Below are positions 48,080 to 58,186 of a stretch of 64,000 nucleotides of DNA, piece by piece. Location: positions 310,001 through 374,000 of the forward strand of contig PUQB01000225.1 in the NCBI GenBank assembly GCA_003024785.1. The letters are read 5' to 3'. The stretch's first letter is position 1. Every line of letters begins with the position of its first letter. A program made the translations under genes and the position numbers. The DNA comes from Selaginella tamariscina (lineage: Eukaryota; Streptophyta; Lycopodiopsida; Selaginellales; Selaginellaceae). The notes beneath the pieces were generated by a model. It was given only the letters and a program-made list of their open reading frames with translations. It was not told where the DNA came from and did not search any database.

Positions 48080-51000
48080 ATGGAGTCGTCGTCAAATTCT
48101 GGGTAAGAATTAAAATAAAATCTGTTATACTCGGATACTTGAACTAATCATTTTTGTATTCAGATGTGGAATTGAGGTGACATTAAAGTCAAGAGCAGGA
48201 GAAGAGATGGGCAGGGGGATTCTGGAATCAACTTGGCCATATTTTAAGATAAATGGGAAGCGCATTGGAGCAACCATGGCTGCTGTCAAATTAACCTCTG
48301 TCACATCTCATGGACAAGTAAAACAATGGAAAGTTGATTCGCTAGTCAAGCACCCGAAAGCAGGCTGCGAACCCAGATTGGACGATGCTCGACAGATATG
48401 CCTTGTTCCATCCAATGTCACGTTCTCGGATCCAGAGGTCGTCAGTTACAACATTAATCTCGGGTGGTTTTGTCGACTTGTGGATAATGACGTTCACGTG
48501 TTCACTAATGATGTTGACCTTGGAGTTCTTCTTCAACTCAACGAAAGCCCATCTATGGAGGGGATCCATCTGGATGTTTACTTCGAAGATCTTCAGACTC
48601 ATCGAGTAGGTGTATTGTCAGGAGATATTGTTTCACAATACAGAAAATCAGCAAGTGGAGCAATCTTCCCTCTTGACATTGAAGAAGAACACAGCGACAT
48701 CATAAGGGAGATTGAGAAGGTGGCTCGGTCTCAGGTTCTCTACAGATCACGTTCAATTTGCTTAGGAAGCTTCGGGAGCTGGAGCAGTGTGCCGAGAACA
48801 CTAGAACAGCTGCAGTCGGGGATCACACATGTTGATTCGGATCGCAAAAGAAAATCATCAATCGTTTTGTCAGCTGCACCTGTGGCATCTCATGCTGCAA
48901 TAAGTCACAAGGAAATGATGTTGGATGATAAGATTTATCCTTGTAGGGTTAAATATTGCAGCGTCAACCCAAACTTCAATTACAGGCCACTCAACCAGGA
49001 ACGTGTAGCTGAGCTCATGGAGAAGATGAAGGACGACAATTCTTATACCGTTCCACATAATGCTGTTTTGTGTCCATACTATGAAAGAAGGAAGGGTGCT
49101 GACAAAGTCTGGATCACAACACCAGAACAACTCATGAAGATTCAGACGGAGAATAAAAGATCTATCAAGTACTACATCATTAGTGGCCAGCACACAATAA
49201 CGGCAGCCCAACGACTTCTCGAAGAACACAACAAAGGAACGATGGCAACAAAACTTTCCGAGCATACCCGTGAGAAGCTGACAAAAAGATCGGCGTTTTT
49301 AGCTAAGCCGAATCTCACAATCGAGCAGTACCATAAGTTATCGGCGGAATGGGACGCTGCCGACACCAACCACTACAACAGCAAAATATGGGAGAAGTTT
49401 AAACACACGCGAGCCGTGTGGGAATCTCTTCAGCGACCACAAAGAGCTACCGCAGGGAATACACAATCTGCGGAATACCGGGTAAGCAAATTGTTTGGGC
49501 GGGATTTATCTCGCCGGTATATTAATCTGTCTTTTTCCTCAGAGAGTTGAAGAAATTGCAGCAGTTGATTTTGCCCAGGTGGGCGGGAAGGAAACATCAT
49601 TTCTGATGATGTTGATTTCTTGCCCCGAAGATAGGATCTTTGCCAAATGGTTGGGGATTATGGAATCCTTTTCAAAAGGAACACTGAAGAAGAAGCAGAC
49701 AAGTGAAGGGGAGCCCTCAGAAAAGTCTGCAAAGAAACCCAGTAAGACGCCGAAGGCTAAGTCTGTTCAATCTACAAAGGATGTAGACAACGATTTCAAG
49801 CTCACATGGTTGAAGCCTTTAAATGGAACAACGATGGAGGAGATGGAAGTCTTGGCTGATTTGGTGATCGATGGCAAACTACAAATCAATAACAGCAGCC
49901 CAACCTCTCCTTTTCATCTCAAGGCAATGGAGTTGAAGACGGTCAGGCATTTCAAGGAGTGGTTGGGAATACACTGCCACAAACTGGGTTGGACCTCGAC
50001 TTCAACATATGAAGAGGTTAGCAAATATTTGCATGTGACGAACGATGATATGCTTGTTGAATGGGTGAACCAATCGGAAGATCTAGGCAAGAATCTATTG
50101 CACGCCAACGCCAAAAAGGAGAACATTGGGATGACGCCTTCTCTTATGGCAGTCCTTCAGCAGCGAAGAACCGAATTGAACCTTATAAAGGAGGATGCTA
50201 CGAATCACGACAAGCCCTACAGATGTTTGTTGTTAGATTCGGAGACTTTATGGGGTAACATCACTGCTTGTAGGAAACCGTTTCAATTGTTCGTGATGGA
50301 TCGGCGGGTGTCAAAAAATCTTTCGACAGATAGGGCACTAGAGGATCTGGTGGAGAAACTTAGCCGTGCAAGCATATACATAGAAGGTATTTATTATTGA
50401 ATTCATGCTTGCGCTCTTCACTGATACCTACTTTTTCAGGTATTTATTTCTTGATTCTTGCTCATGTCACCGATACTTTTGCCTTCGCCTTCGCCAAGAA
50501 GAATAGACATCGTTGGACAGGATTTTATATGAACGATGCTAATCCCAAGTGCATTGATACTGTTGTTCACTTGGTTGTTAGGAATGCGCCAAACAATTTC
50601 AAGCTTCCAAATGACTGGCCAGGCATCTGTTTGCACTCCAACGGCCCTGAACCTCCATCCGATACACCGATAGGTATGAGTGACGTATTCGGCAATGTAC
50701 GTTATCCCAAACATTACAAGTCAAGCGGCACGGAGCATCGTCAACTTGATCAGGGGTCCTCACAGTGATGCGTGGGTTTTTGACTACTGCACTAGGGGGT
50801 CCGTCTTGAAGGAGTGTTACCTTCGGCATACATGTGTGTTTGCCGTTGAGAAGGATAAGACCATGGTTGAGGACCTGAACAAGTGGATAGATTGGGTCTC
50901 AACTGAGTACCCCAACGATTCCATAAAGGCGTATTTGAGAAAGTTCCCTCCAGATAAGTGCGATAGCTCTGAAGGTGAATCTGGTTCAATCTCGGAGTCT

Positions 51001-51186
51001 GAGAACGAACATCAATCAGATATTAGACCGGAAGTTATCTCGAGGAGTACAGAACATTCGCACACTCCAGGACCCATGGAAACATCAATAGAAGATGCAG
51101 AAGATCTTGAACCATCTCACAAGCGGCTTAGACCTTCTTCGCCTCATTCAGAAGGTAATAGCGAAGAAGAATTGATAATGAATTGA
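48080..51186 (+). CDS. ParB-like/methyltransferase-like element protein (multi-exon)
   Basis: Model: exons 48080-48102, 48164-49481, 49543-50386, 50440-50673 and 50726-51186. All introns are GT-AG (52-61 nt), giving 959 residues. Residues about 262-360 look like a ParB/sulfiredoxin-fold domain: NYRPL near 280, ELMEKMKDD, then YYIISGQHTITAAQRLL with GQH near 349. After a Lys-rich linker (about 490-530), residues 670-860 resemble a beta-class DNA methyltransferase with order IV then I: LFVMDRRVS near 700 where DPPY is expected, and WVFDYCTRGSVLKECY near 823-838 with FAVEKD near 846-850 as an FxGxG-type motif I plus acidic residue. Catalytic positions are degenerate, so activity is doubtful. The tail is acidic and Ser/Glu-rich with a KRLRP basic patch. 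The alternative model splices at 51154 into the next coding part (see findings). Confidence 0.6.
49482..49542 (+). other. Intron 2 of the ParB-like gene, carrying one palindrome unit
   Basis: A 61-nt GT-AG intron (GTAAGCAAAT...TTTTTCCTCAG) containing GGCGGGATTTATCTCGCC at 49498-49515, a two-mismatch copy of the array palindrome. Confidence 0.7.
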
Positions 51187-51390
51187 TAAAGTGATGAATA
51201 GTTGTAAATGAGTGTAACATAAGGCATTTTTGTATATTTCTTTTATATTTGTACAGAAAATAAATTCTCAAGGATTAATGAAGCTTTTAGTTCAAACATG
51301 GGTCACACATTAACAAGGTAAATAATATACCTTGATAATTTTAAGGTCAGCTAATTATCATTTTGCAGATGTAATGAAATAATTGAGAAC
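51187..51390 (+). other. Candidate linking exons and introns between the ParB-like and FCP1-like parts
   Basis: GT at 51155 and AG at 51256 would splice to 51257-51317 (open, 20 codons). A 51-nt GT-AG intron then leads to 51369-51414, and a 61-nt intron to 51476. All phases agree and the joined frame stays open. No promoter or polyadenylation signal is obvious here. Confidence 0.45.
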
Positions 51391-52585
51391 ATGGATTTTC
51401 AGCATTGCCATGAGGTAAGAGAGGGGTTTGGCGACAATTTTTGTGCCACATGTCAGAATGACAGAGTTCATGCAGGAAATGGATAATAATGCAGCTCAAA
51501 ACATCGTTACCATGGGGGCCACTTCAGTTTTTGCATCATCATTTTTATTGGCTTCAGTTCCGAAATCAATTTCTTCAGCGCATGCAATATCTGAATCTTG
51601 TAAGGATGATGTACAATTAAATGATGAAGGGATAGGCAACGAAATAGTGGCAACGGATAAATGTGAAAGGGAGCAAACAAGTGATTTGCAAAGTATTCAA
51701 GAGGCAACGCTATCTCATGTTACTCATGGCCATATTGTGTTGTTGGATGTCAATGGTGTTCTGCTTCATCGACAAAGGCCCGAGGATAGAAAAACAGAAA
51801 TCAAACAAGGAGATTTCATTCCTTGTCATGGTAAATTTCGATATGATATTATTTTTCGTCCAGGGTTGGATCGTCTCTTTCAAAAGCTTAAGGAGATGGG
51901 TGCGCTTGTGGGGATTTGGTCATGCATGCAGATTCATAACTTAACACCGCTGTTGAGTTTACTTAAGAAACATTGTAGTGTTGCAGAAGAGGTGATTCGT
52001 AAAGATTGGATTTTTGACCAGCGAATGTGTTATAAACCTCTCGAATTTCACAATATAGGAAATGAAAGCAAGCCATACTTCTTCAAGAATGAAAGAATAA
52101 TTGGGACTCATGGGGAGATCAGTCGCTTAAGGATAACGAAGAATGCACATATCTTAGTAGTAGACGACTCTCCTCAGAAGGCTATGCTCAACCAAAACAT
52201 TGCTTGTATTCATCCAATCACTTTCGATCCATATTCTGATATCGATATCATGGATGAGCTAGTGAACTACTTGGATATGTGCCTCAGAAAGAAGAATCTC
52301 GAAAATTTTTGTGAGCAGTATCCACCGTATCATACATTTCCTGAAGCTTTTCTTTCTCGTGATATTGAATTTTATAAAATGAAGGATAGCAACCGGGCGC
52401 TTTATAATATTATTCTTAAGGAACGTCAGTTTTTAGATGAGCCTTTATGCAGACCTGGTCTTATTACATCTTATGTATTAACAAGGATGGCAACTCCCAA
52501 TTGCATTCGTGAGAGTGTTAAGTGGTGGCAACAACATCAAGATATTGACCAAAATGATTTGATAATCCGGAGAGTGATGATTTAG
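51391..52585 (+). CDS. FCP1/NIF-type HAD phosphatase-like coding region
   Basis: The main exon 51476-52585 encodes about 370 residues. The HAD motif I region reads IVLLDVNGVLL, where the canonical FCP1 motif is DxDx(T/V): the second Asp is Asn. Later come FRPGLDRLFQKLKEMGALVGIWSCMQ (the usual RPGLxxFLxxL...WT segment), WIFDQRMC and the acidic motif ILVVDDSPQKAM. The DVNG form is one I associate with plant FCP1-like paralogs, some of doubtful activity. A short upstream exon 51391-51414 joins through a 61-nt intron (51415-51475). If independent, translation starts at 51391. If fused, it is the C-terminal third of the preceding protein. It lies inside the TIR element, so it is cargo or an element function. 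Confidence 0.68.
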
Positions 52586-52894
52586 ACAAAATGAAAAGAT
52601 TTCTTTGTATGATAGAAAGAAAGTATTTATAAAAAAATTAACATGTTGATAAGAAAATGATTTCATTTGTAATTATGTTTGATAGTATTTCTTCATTATT
52701 GTAAACTATTTTTAGAATAATATGAATATTCTAAGATATTTTAGGAATATTCCTTACTAAGTAAGGTTATTGAAGGATTAATTAATTAATTAATTAATAT
52801 TTAAGGCTTAATTACATATTAATTAAATGATTAATTAATAATTAAAACTTAAGTATTAATTAGTAATTTATTTTATATTCCCATTTTCACGTAT
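52586..52894. other. Right subterminal region of B
   Basis: AT-rich and gene-free. It contains GGAATATTCCTTACT and a TTAATTAATTAATTAATTAA run near 52778-52799. It presumably includes the 3' end signals of the rightward gene. Confidence 0.6.
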
Positions 52895-52920
52895 CATGCC
52901 CACTTTAGTTACAACGTGCA
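52895..52920 (-). repeat. Right terminal inverted repeat of B
   Basis: Its reverse complement starts TGCACGTTGTAACTAAAGTG and continues GGCATG, matching 38188-38213 at 24 of 26 positions. Confidence 0.85.
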
Positions 52921-53600
52921 TATAAACAATTATTTATGTGCAGGACAATATGTATAATACTGGAGATAAAATATGTCTTCTTCGGAACAACGAGATAGTT
53001 GGCACTGGAACTGTGGAAATTCGAGATAATAATGCATCATGTCACAATATTGCCCAAGGATCTTATGTGTACGTATGGTGAACACCATTTTCAAGCATGT
53101 TGAGGTTCCGAGAATGGAATTTGAAGAGGTTTCTCCTATATTGTGGAATTTGGATGAAGTCAAGGCTGACATAGAATATACAAAGTCACAAACAAATAGT
53201 AGCACGAGTTTTTCAGATGATGGCTTGCCTGCTGTGATGGATAAGGTGATTCTCTTTCTTTATGAGATTGAGGTTGGGAGAGGCATCATCACAGCTATAA
53301 ATCCAATAGAAGCAGTGTCAGAAGAGAAACTAGGGTCCGACTTCGTGGGTGTAGTTGTGACAAAGGTTTTACCTAATGGCACTTTGCATCCTGGATCCCT
53401 CGTGAGGTGGCGAACATCTGAATTAAGACAGGAAGATGGTTCAACATATTTTGGGTTGAATTTCAATAATAACAACCCGAAAGAACAACTCATATTTGAA
53501 GAGGTTCCTTGCATTGGTCCTATTGTAAGAAAAAGGCGATTCATGGGTTGCAGATCTTCCCCGCAAGTTTCAGCAAGAGGGTCAAGATGGATCCTACATA
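52921..53600 (+). pseudogene. Fragment D: 5' part of another transposase-like gene
   Basis: Plus-strand copy of the first roughly 220 codons (ATG at 52950), from TGDKICLLRNNEIVGTGTVEI to RRFMGCRSSP. It is cut off at GATCCTACA where element C begins. It differs from A, B and C at many positions, so it is an independent older copy. It starts right at the end of B and stops right at the start of C. Confidence 0.85.
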
Positions 53601-53626
53601 TGCAAGTTGTAACTAAAATGGGCATG
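53601..53626 (+). repeat. Left terminal inverted repeat of C
   Basis: Identical to 38188-38213. Confidence 0.85.
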
Positions 53627-54201
53627 GCTATAGTCCCATTTCCTAATAATTAGCAATTTTAGCTATTTAATTAGCATTTTCTAATATTAAAGGAATATTC
53701 TTTAGAATATATGTTTGAAAAGAGAATATTCTTTAGAATATTCTATTTTGTATTCTACCCTTTAATAAATTATAGCATTCATTGAACAAAAATTAATAAC
53801 ATTAAAAAAGTAGAATGTATTAAATTATATAATATATTGCCTAATATAACAATTAAGGAAGAGCATAAGAGGTACATTATATAAATATTGATGTTGTTAT
53901 TAAAATATTAATATTTAAATATAACATTATTAATTAAAAATTTGTAGTAGTAATAATATATATATAAAATCCTATAATAATATAGTCAATCTTCCATATC
54001 ATTTTTTAAATTTATATAGTTAAGTATACAATTTGGTACTATTATTAAAGAGTTTATAATAATTATGAATATTAAATATATGATATTTTATAATTTTGTA
54101 ATTGCTTTAAGCTTCAGAAAACATACATTCCCTTGCAGTTTTGTTAATCGTGACTTTATCAACGCTTCTTGACATCCACCCATATCGAATGGATTTAACA
54201 T
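53627..54201. other. Left subterminal AT-rich region of C
   Basis: Same as 38214-38785 with a few single-base differences. No gene. Confidence 0.65.
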
Positions 54202-54246
54202 TTATAAAACATGCTGGGTCTTTTTGATTGGGAGACCATGTTTTCT

Positions 54247-57221
54247 CTAGGCATCCATTATATCTTTCGCTCTCCTTCTCGTGTCGCCTTTTTTGTGGTT
54301 TGAACCATGCAACCTTAACAATACTATTTTTTTGATTACTTCAGGTGTGTCGATAATTTGACCCATCCAAATAGGCTGATTATATGACGCATCTGGAGTA
54401 ATGAGAACCATCATTAGTTTTTGAAGATCCTTGCAGCAATCAAAGTATGCTTTAGGTTTTTGGTTCCTTTCCAACAAAGTGTGGGGTTTGCACTTCCACA
54501 CACTACTGGCTTCTATGTCGTCTGTGCTCAGTGATGTCATTTCAATCTCCTCTCGCCACCTTGTTTTAGGCCAGAAAGGGTGTTGCAATTCTGTACTTGT
54601 GACAGTAGGCCCTTCCAACTCTCGAACAACAGTCTCCCAATAGTTGACCACATGCTTATATAGTTCTGAGTAACCAGTTGCCTTATCAGAATTCTTTGGC
54701 ATCGATTTTTGAACCCATGCCACATATTTTTTGATGCCATCAATAATAACCTCTTGTTCCTTGAGCTGGGCACTCAATGGAATAGGGTCTGGTTGTCCTT
54801 CTGGGAGAAGTGGCTTTCCATCCTCTCCACTTTTGAAGAGCATTAAGCCCTCTTTCGGTAACCACTCCTGCTCTGATGGCCGTAACTTGTACTGCATAAT
54901 AGGTATACCATCTCGTATGGAGAAAAAGAATTGTAGCGGCACAAGGTGACCAACTAAAGAATCACTCCCTTCTTTTATATACTCCTTGAGAAATTTTTTG
55001 AAGTCTGGCACCTCAGTCACAAGCAAAGCACAACTTTTTTTGGAGATGCAATTTTCAAAAAGATTCATCATATGCGGTAAGGTAAGTGCACTTGTCCTTT
55101 TTGTAGAGTTGGAGACCTTGCTGAAGAACGCATCAATATCTTCATGAGTGTGACCAACCATAAGGAAACTGAGCGTGATTGTTTCAAACACACCTTTGGC
55201 AACAAGCATTGACAAGTATGCTAGCACATATCTAGAAAATAAAAGTAAGTATGAGCTTGAGAAACCCTTAAGTAAAATGATTTACCTATTTTTGTTCTCG
55301 CCTGCACAATTATCCATCTGTAAAAGCAAATGACGAGGAAGCTTATTTGATGTTGAGGACACATGTACACTATTTGAGCTAGATCCCTCCACTGAACCTG
55401 AACTCTCAACAGGGCCATCTGTTTTTTGTGCAGGTTGCTGACAATGCCTCTCATATTCCCAAGTAGCCTCAAGTGCAGACGTGTTCATGAGAGCATTATG
55501 TAAAGGTTGAAGGTGTTGTTTCTTCACTTTGAGATCACTGATAGGATTGTCTGTGAGTGGGCTTCAAGGTTTCTGAAACACATGGCTAACGACCCAATAG
55601 TGAAATTGGAGTCGCTAGACCAATGTGGAAGTGAAAAGTGTCCATATGACTCACAACCGTGTCCATGTGTTAGCACACCTGTTAAAGAAATCGGAAGTTT
55701 CATGACATTTCCAAGGCACTTTGGTGTTGCAAAGAGCTTTGGAATGCTGGTCTTTGAATGATCCATCTTGTCATGGATCAAGCACAGGTACTCTGATGGG
55801 CGTGACACAGAAAGCATGCGGTGTGCATAGTACTGAGACCGACAAGTTTGTTGTGCAATCATGTGGGCCTCCATCTTCCTTTGAATGGTAGTGATCTCCA
55901 CCAAGGTTTTTGCACAAGCCTCTGCAGCCTTCAATGATGTACAAGTGTCACACTTAGAAAAGCTAGAGTGTTTTGCAATCTCCACATCCTTAAAATGAGT
56001 ATTCCATATGTTGTTGAAGGTACCAGTGCAGATTGCTTGGAGCCCCATCAAACTGAGGCACTTGTTCACATGTTCACACAGTTTCAATTGAGTGTAGATT
56101 GAAGGTAAAACCTTGAGATTTTCCCTGACCCCTGCATTTGTGGTTCGGCATTTGTGAGGCATCCTGTCTGCATTTGCTTCCACAAAAGCCTTGAGTATCT
56201 CTATGGCTGCCATGATGTGAGAGCGGGTTTTGACCAAGCCAGTGTTCCCATGAACTGAGGTTCGCGCTCCATCTAGCCACTCATCCCTCCGACGGTAGAA
56301 CGTGGTCTTTGGGATCCCGTATATACTGTACCAAGCTTTGAAGCAGATGGCCACCTTATTAAATACCATGGATGTACTCTGATAACCTGTGTCCGAGGCC
56401 ATTCCATCAATACACCCAGTTAGTGCAGCATATACAAACTCATGCCTTTGCTTTTGGGTGAGCATACGAAAGACATGTCTACATTGGGTAATTTCATTCC
56501 GGTCTGCCATCTGACAACACTTCTTCTTGCAACAGTCAATCGTGGAAATGCTCGTAACACTTTCGGAAGATGTAGGATCCATCTTTACCCTCTTGCTGAA
56601 ACTTGCAGGGGAAGATCTACAACCCATGAATCGCCTTTTTCTTACAATAGGACCAATGCAAGGAACCTCTTCAAATATGAGTTGTTCTTCCGGGTTGTTA
56701 TTATTGAAATCCAACCCAGAATATGTTGAACCATCTTGCCGTCTTAATTCAGATGTTCGCCACCTCACGAGGGATCCAGGATACAATGTGCCATTAGGTG
56801 AAACCTCTGTCACAACTACACCCACGAAGTCGGACCCTAGTTTCTCTTCTGACACTGCTTCCATTGGATTTATAGCTGTGATGATGCCTCTTCCGACTTC
56901 AATCTCACGAAGAAAGAGAATCACCTCATCCATCACAGCAGGCAAGCCATCATCTGGTAAACTCGTGCTACTATTTGTTTGTGACTCTGCATATTTTGTG
57001 TCAGCCTTGACTTCATCCAAATTCCACAATACAGGAGAACCCTCCTCAAATTCCATTCCCAGAACCTCAACATGCTTGAAAATGGTGTTCACCCATACGT
57101 ACACACAAGATCCTTGGGAAATATTGTGACATGATGCATTATTATCTCGAACTTCCACAGTTCCAGTGCCAACTATCTCGTTGTTCCGAAGAAGACATAC
57201 TTTATCTCCAGTATTAAACAT
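54247..57221 (-). CDS. Transposase candidate of the giant element (DUF7869-like), near intact
   Basis: Two exons, 57221-55286 and 55231-54247, with a 54-nt GT-AG intron at 55232-55285. The ATG (MFNTGDKVCLL) follows the acceptor TTATGTGCAG by 6 nt. In order: an SH3-like DUF8039-type N terminus; CKKKCC and CRHVF cysteines; a helix-turn-helix-like YGIPKTTFYRRRDEWLDG; a zinc-type cluster KCDTC with H and C downstream; then an RNase-H-like domain with candidate acidic triad HDKMDH (near 55772), QMDNCAGENKN (near 55315) and GHTHEDID (near 55140). The last pattern is the hallmark I associate with DUF7869. About 970 residues in all. A one-base deletion near 55545 (AGGATTGT against AGGACTTGT in B) shifts the frame, and a second shift near 54330 probably alters the last 30 residues. 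Confidence 0.7.
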
Positions 57222-57373
57222 ATTGTCCTGCACATAAATAATTGTATTATTTATGATATCTGTTTATGCAATATTTTTAAGAAATCTGAATTACGGTTAC
57301 TTAATAATATGCATATGCAATAATACATAATTATGTTTAGAGATAATATCTCATGTTTGATTAATACAACTGA

Positions 57374-58186
57374 TGGGCGGGATTAATCCCGCCAACGAAT
57401 CCCTCCGACGAGGAACGGTCGGCGGGATTAATCCCGCGCCGACTCAACCCCTTCGGAGAGAGTCGGCGGGATTAATCCCGCCGCCGACTCCCCTTCGGAG
57501 AGAGTCGGCGGGATTAATCCCGCCTTTCCTCCCGGAAGAGCCGGCGGGATTAATCCCGCCGCTCTCCTCCTCGGGGGGAGTCCGGCGGGATTAATCCCGC
57601 CGACTCTCGGAGGAAGGGAGTCCGGCGGGATTAATCCCGCCGACTCTCCTCGACGGAGAAGAGTCCGGCGGGATTAATCCCGCCGACTCATCCTCGCGGA
57701 GGAGAGTCGGCGGGATTAATCCCGCCGGACTCCCTTCCTCGTCGGAGGAAGAGGCGGCGGGATTAATCCCGCCGGCTCTTCCTTGTCGGAGGGAGTCCAA
57801 GGCGGGATTAATCCCGCCCACAATTCTTACGACGGGGAATGGGTGGCGGGATTAAACCGCACATAACTCTCTCCAAAACTATGATTTCAAAGAGATCTCG
57901 GGATAAATCCTGTCCCCAAATCTTTAAAACAGTGAAGTGGTGGCGAGATTAATCCCGCCACCCCTTCCCTGCCTCCTAAAATGGTTGGCGGGATTAATCC
58001 CGCCGACAACTCTTTCTAATAAATTCTGGTAACTCTTCATCAGTTGAGAAGGTTATCGACGGGATTAATCCCGCCACTCTTTTTCAGTGGCGGAGAAGCA
58101 TTGCCCGGGAGATGGTGGCGGGATTAATCCCGCCACTTCTTCAAAGAGGCGAAAAAGAAATGGCCGGATTAATCCCGCCGCCCCGG
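57374..58186. repeat. Palindrome array 1 of C
   Basis: About fifteen near-perfect palindromes plus four variants in 0.8 kb. Spacers are inverted copies of each other (GAGTCCGG...CCGGACTC). It starts 150 bp upstream of the transposase candidate. Confidence 0.95.

Larger units (their letters stand above)
38188..52920 (-). mobile_element. Giant TIR element copy B, complete (about 14.7 kb)
   Basis: Bounded by 26-bp inverted repeats (24 of 26 identical) and flanked on both sides by TATA (38184-38187 and 52921-52924). From left: subterminal AT-rich DNA, leftward transposase-like gene, palindrome array 1, AT-rich tandem repeat, telomere-like and microsatellite DNA, palindrome array 2, a rightward gene with ParB-like and methyltransferase-like parts, an FCP1-like coding part, and right subterminal DNA. 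Copy C repeats the same order with near identity as far as the window reaches. Copy A has the same end in another location. Insertion into a Ty3 protease region shows it is mobile. Confidence 0.85.

Noticed and set aside
48080..52585. The ParB-like and FCP1-like genes as ordinary host genes next to a transposon
   Set aside because: They lie inside the terminal repeats of B, and the same leader and first exons recur at the same place in C.
38188..52920. Assignment to CACTA, hAT, Mutator, Helitron or KDZ superfamilies
   Set aside because: The ends start TGCA, not CACTA. The flanking duplication seems to be TA or TATA, not 3, 8 or 9 bp. No RepHel protein is seen. The transposase motifs do not match the hAT C-terminal or MULE patterns I know.
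57374..58186. CRISPR-like array (regular short palindromes with spacers)
   Set aside because: Spacers are related and inverted copies of each other, the repeat is a full palindrome, no cas genes are present, and the DNA is eukaryotic.
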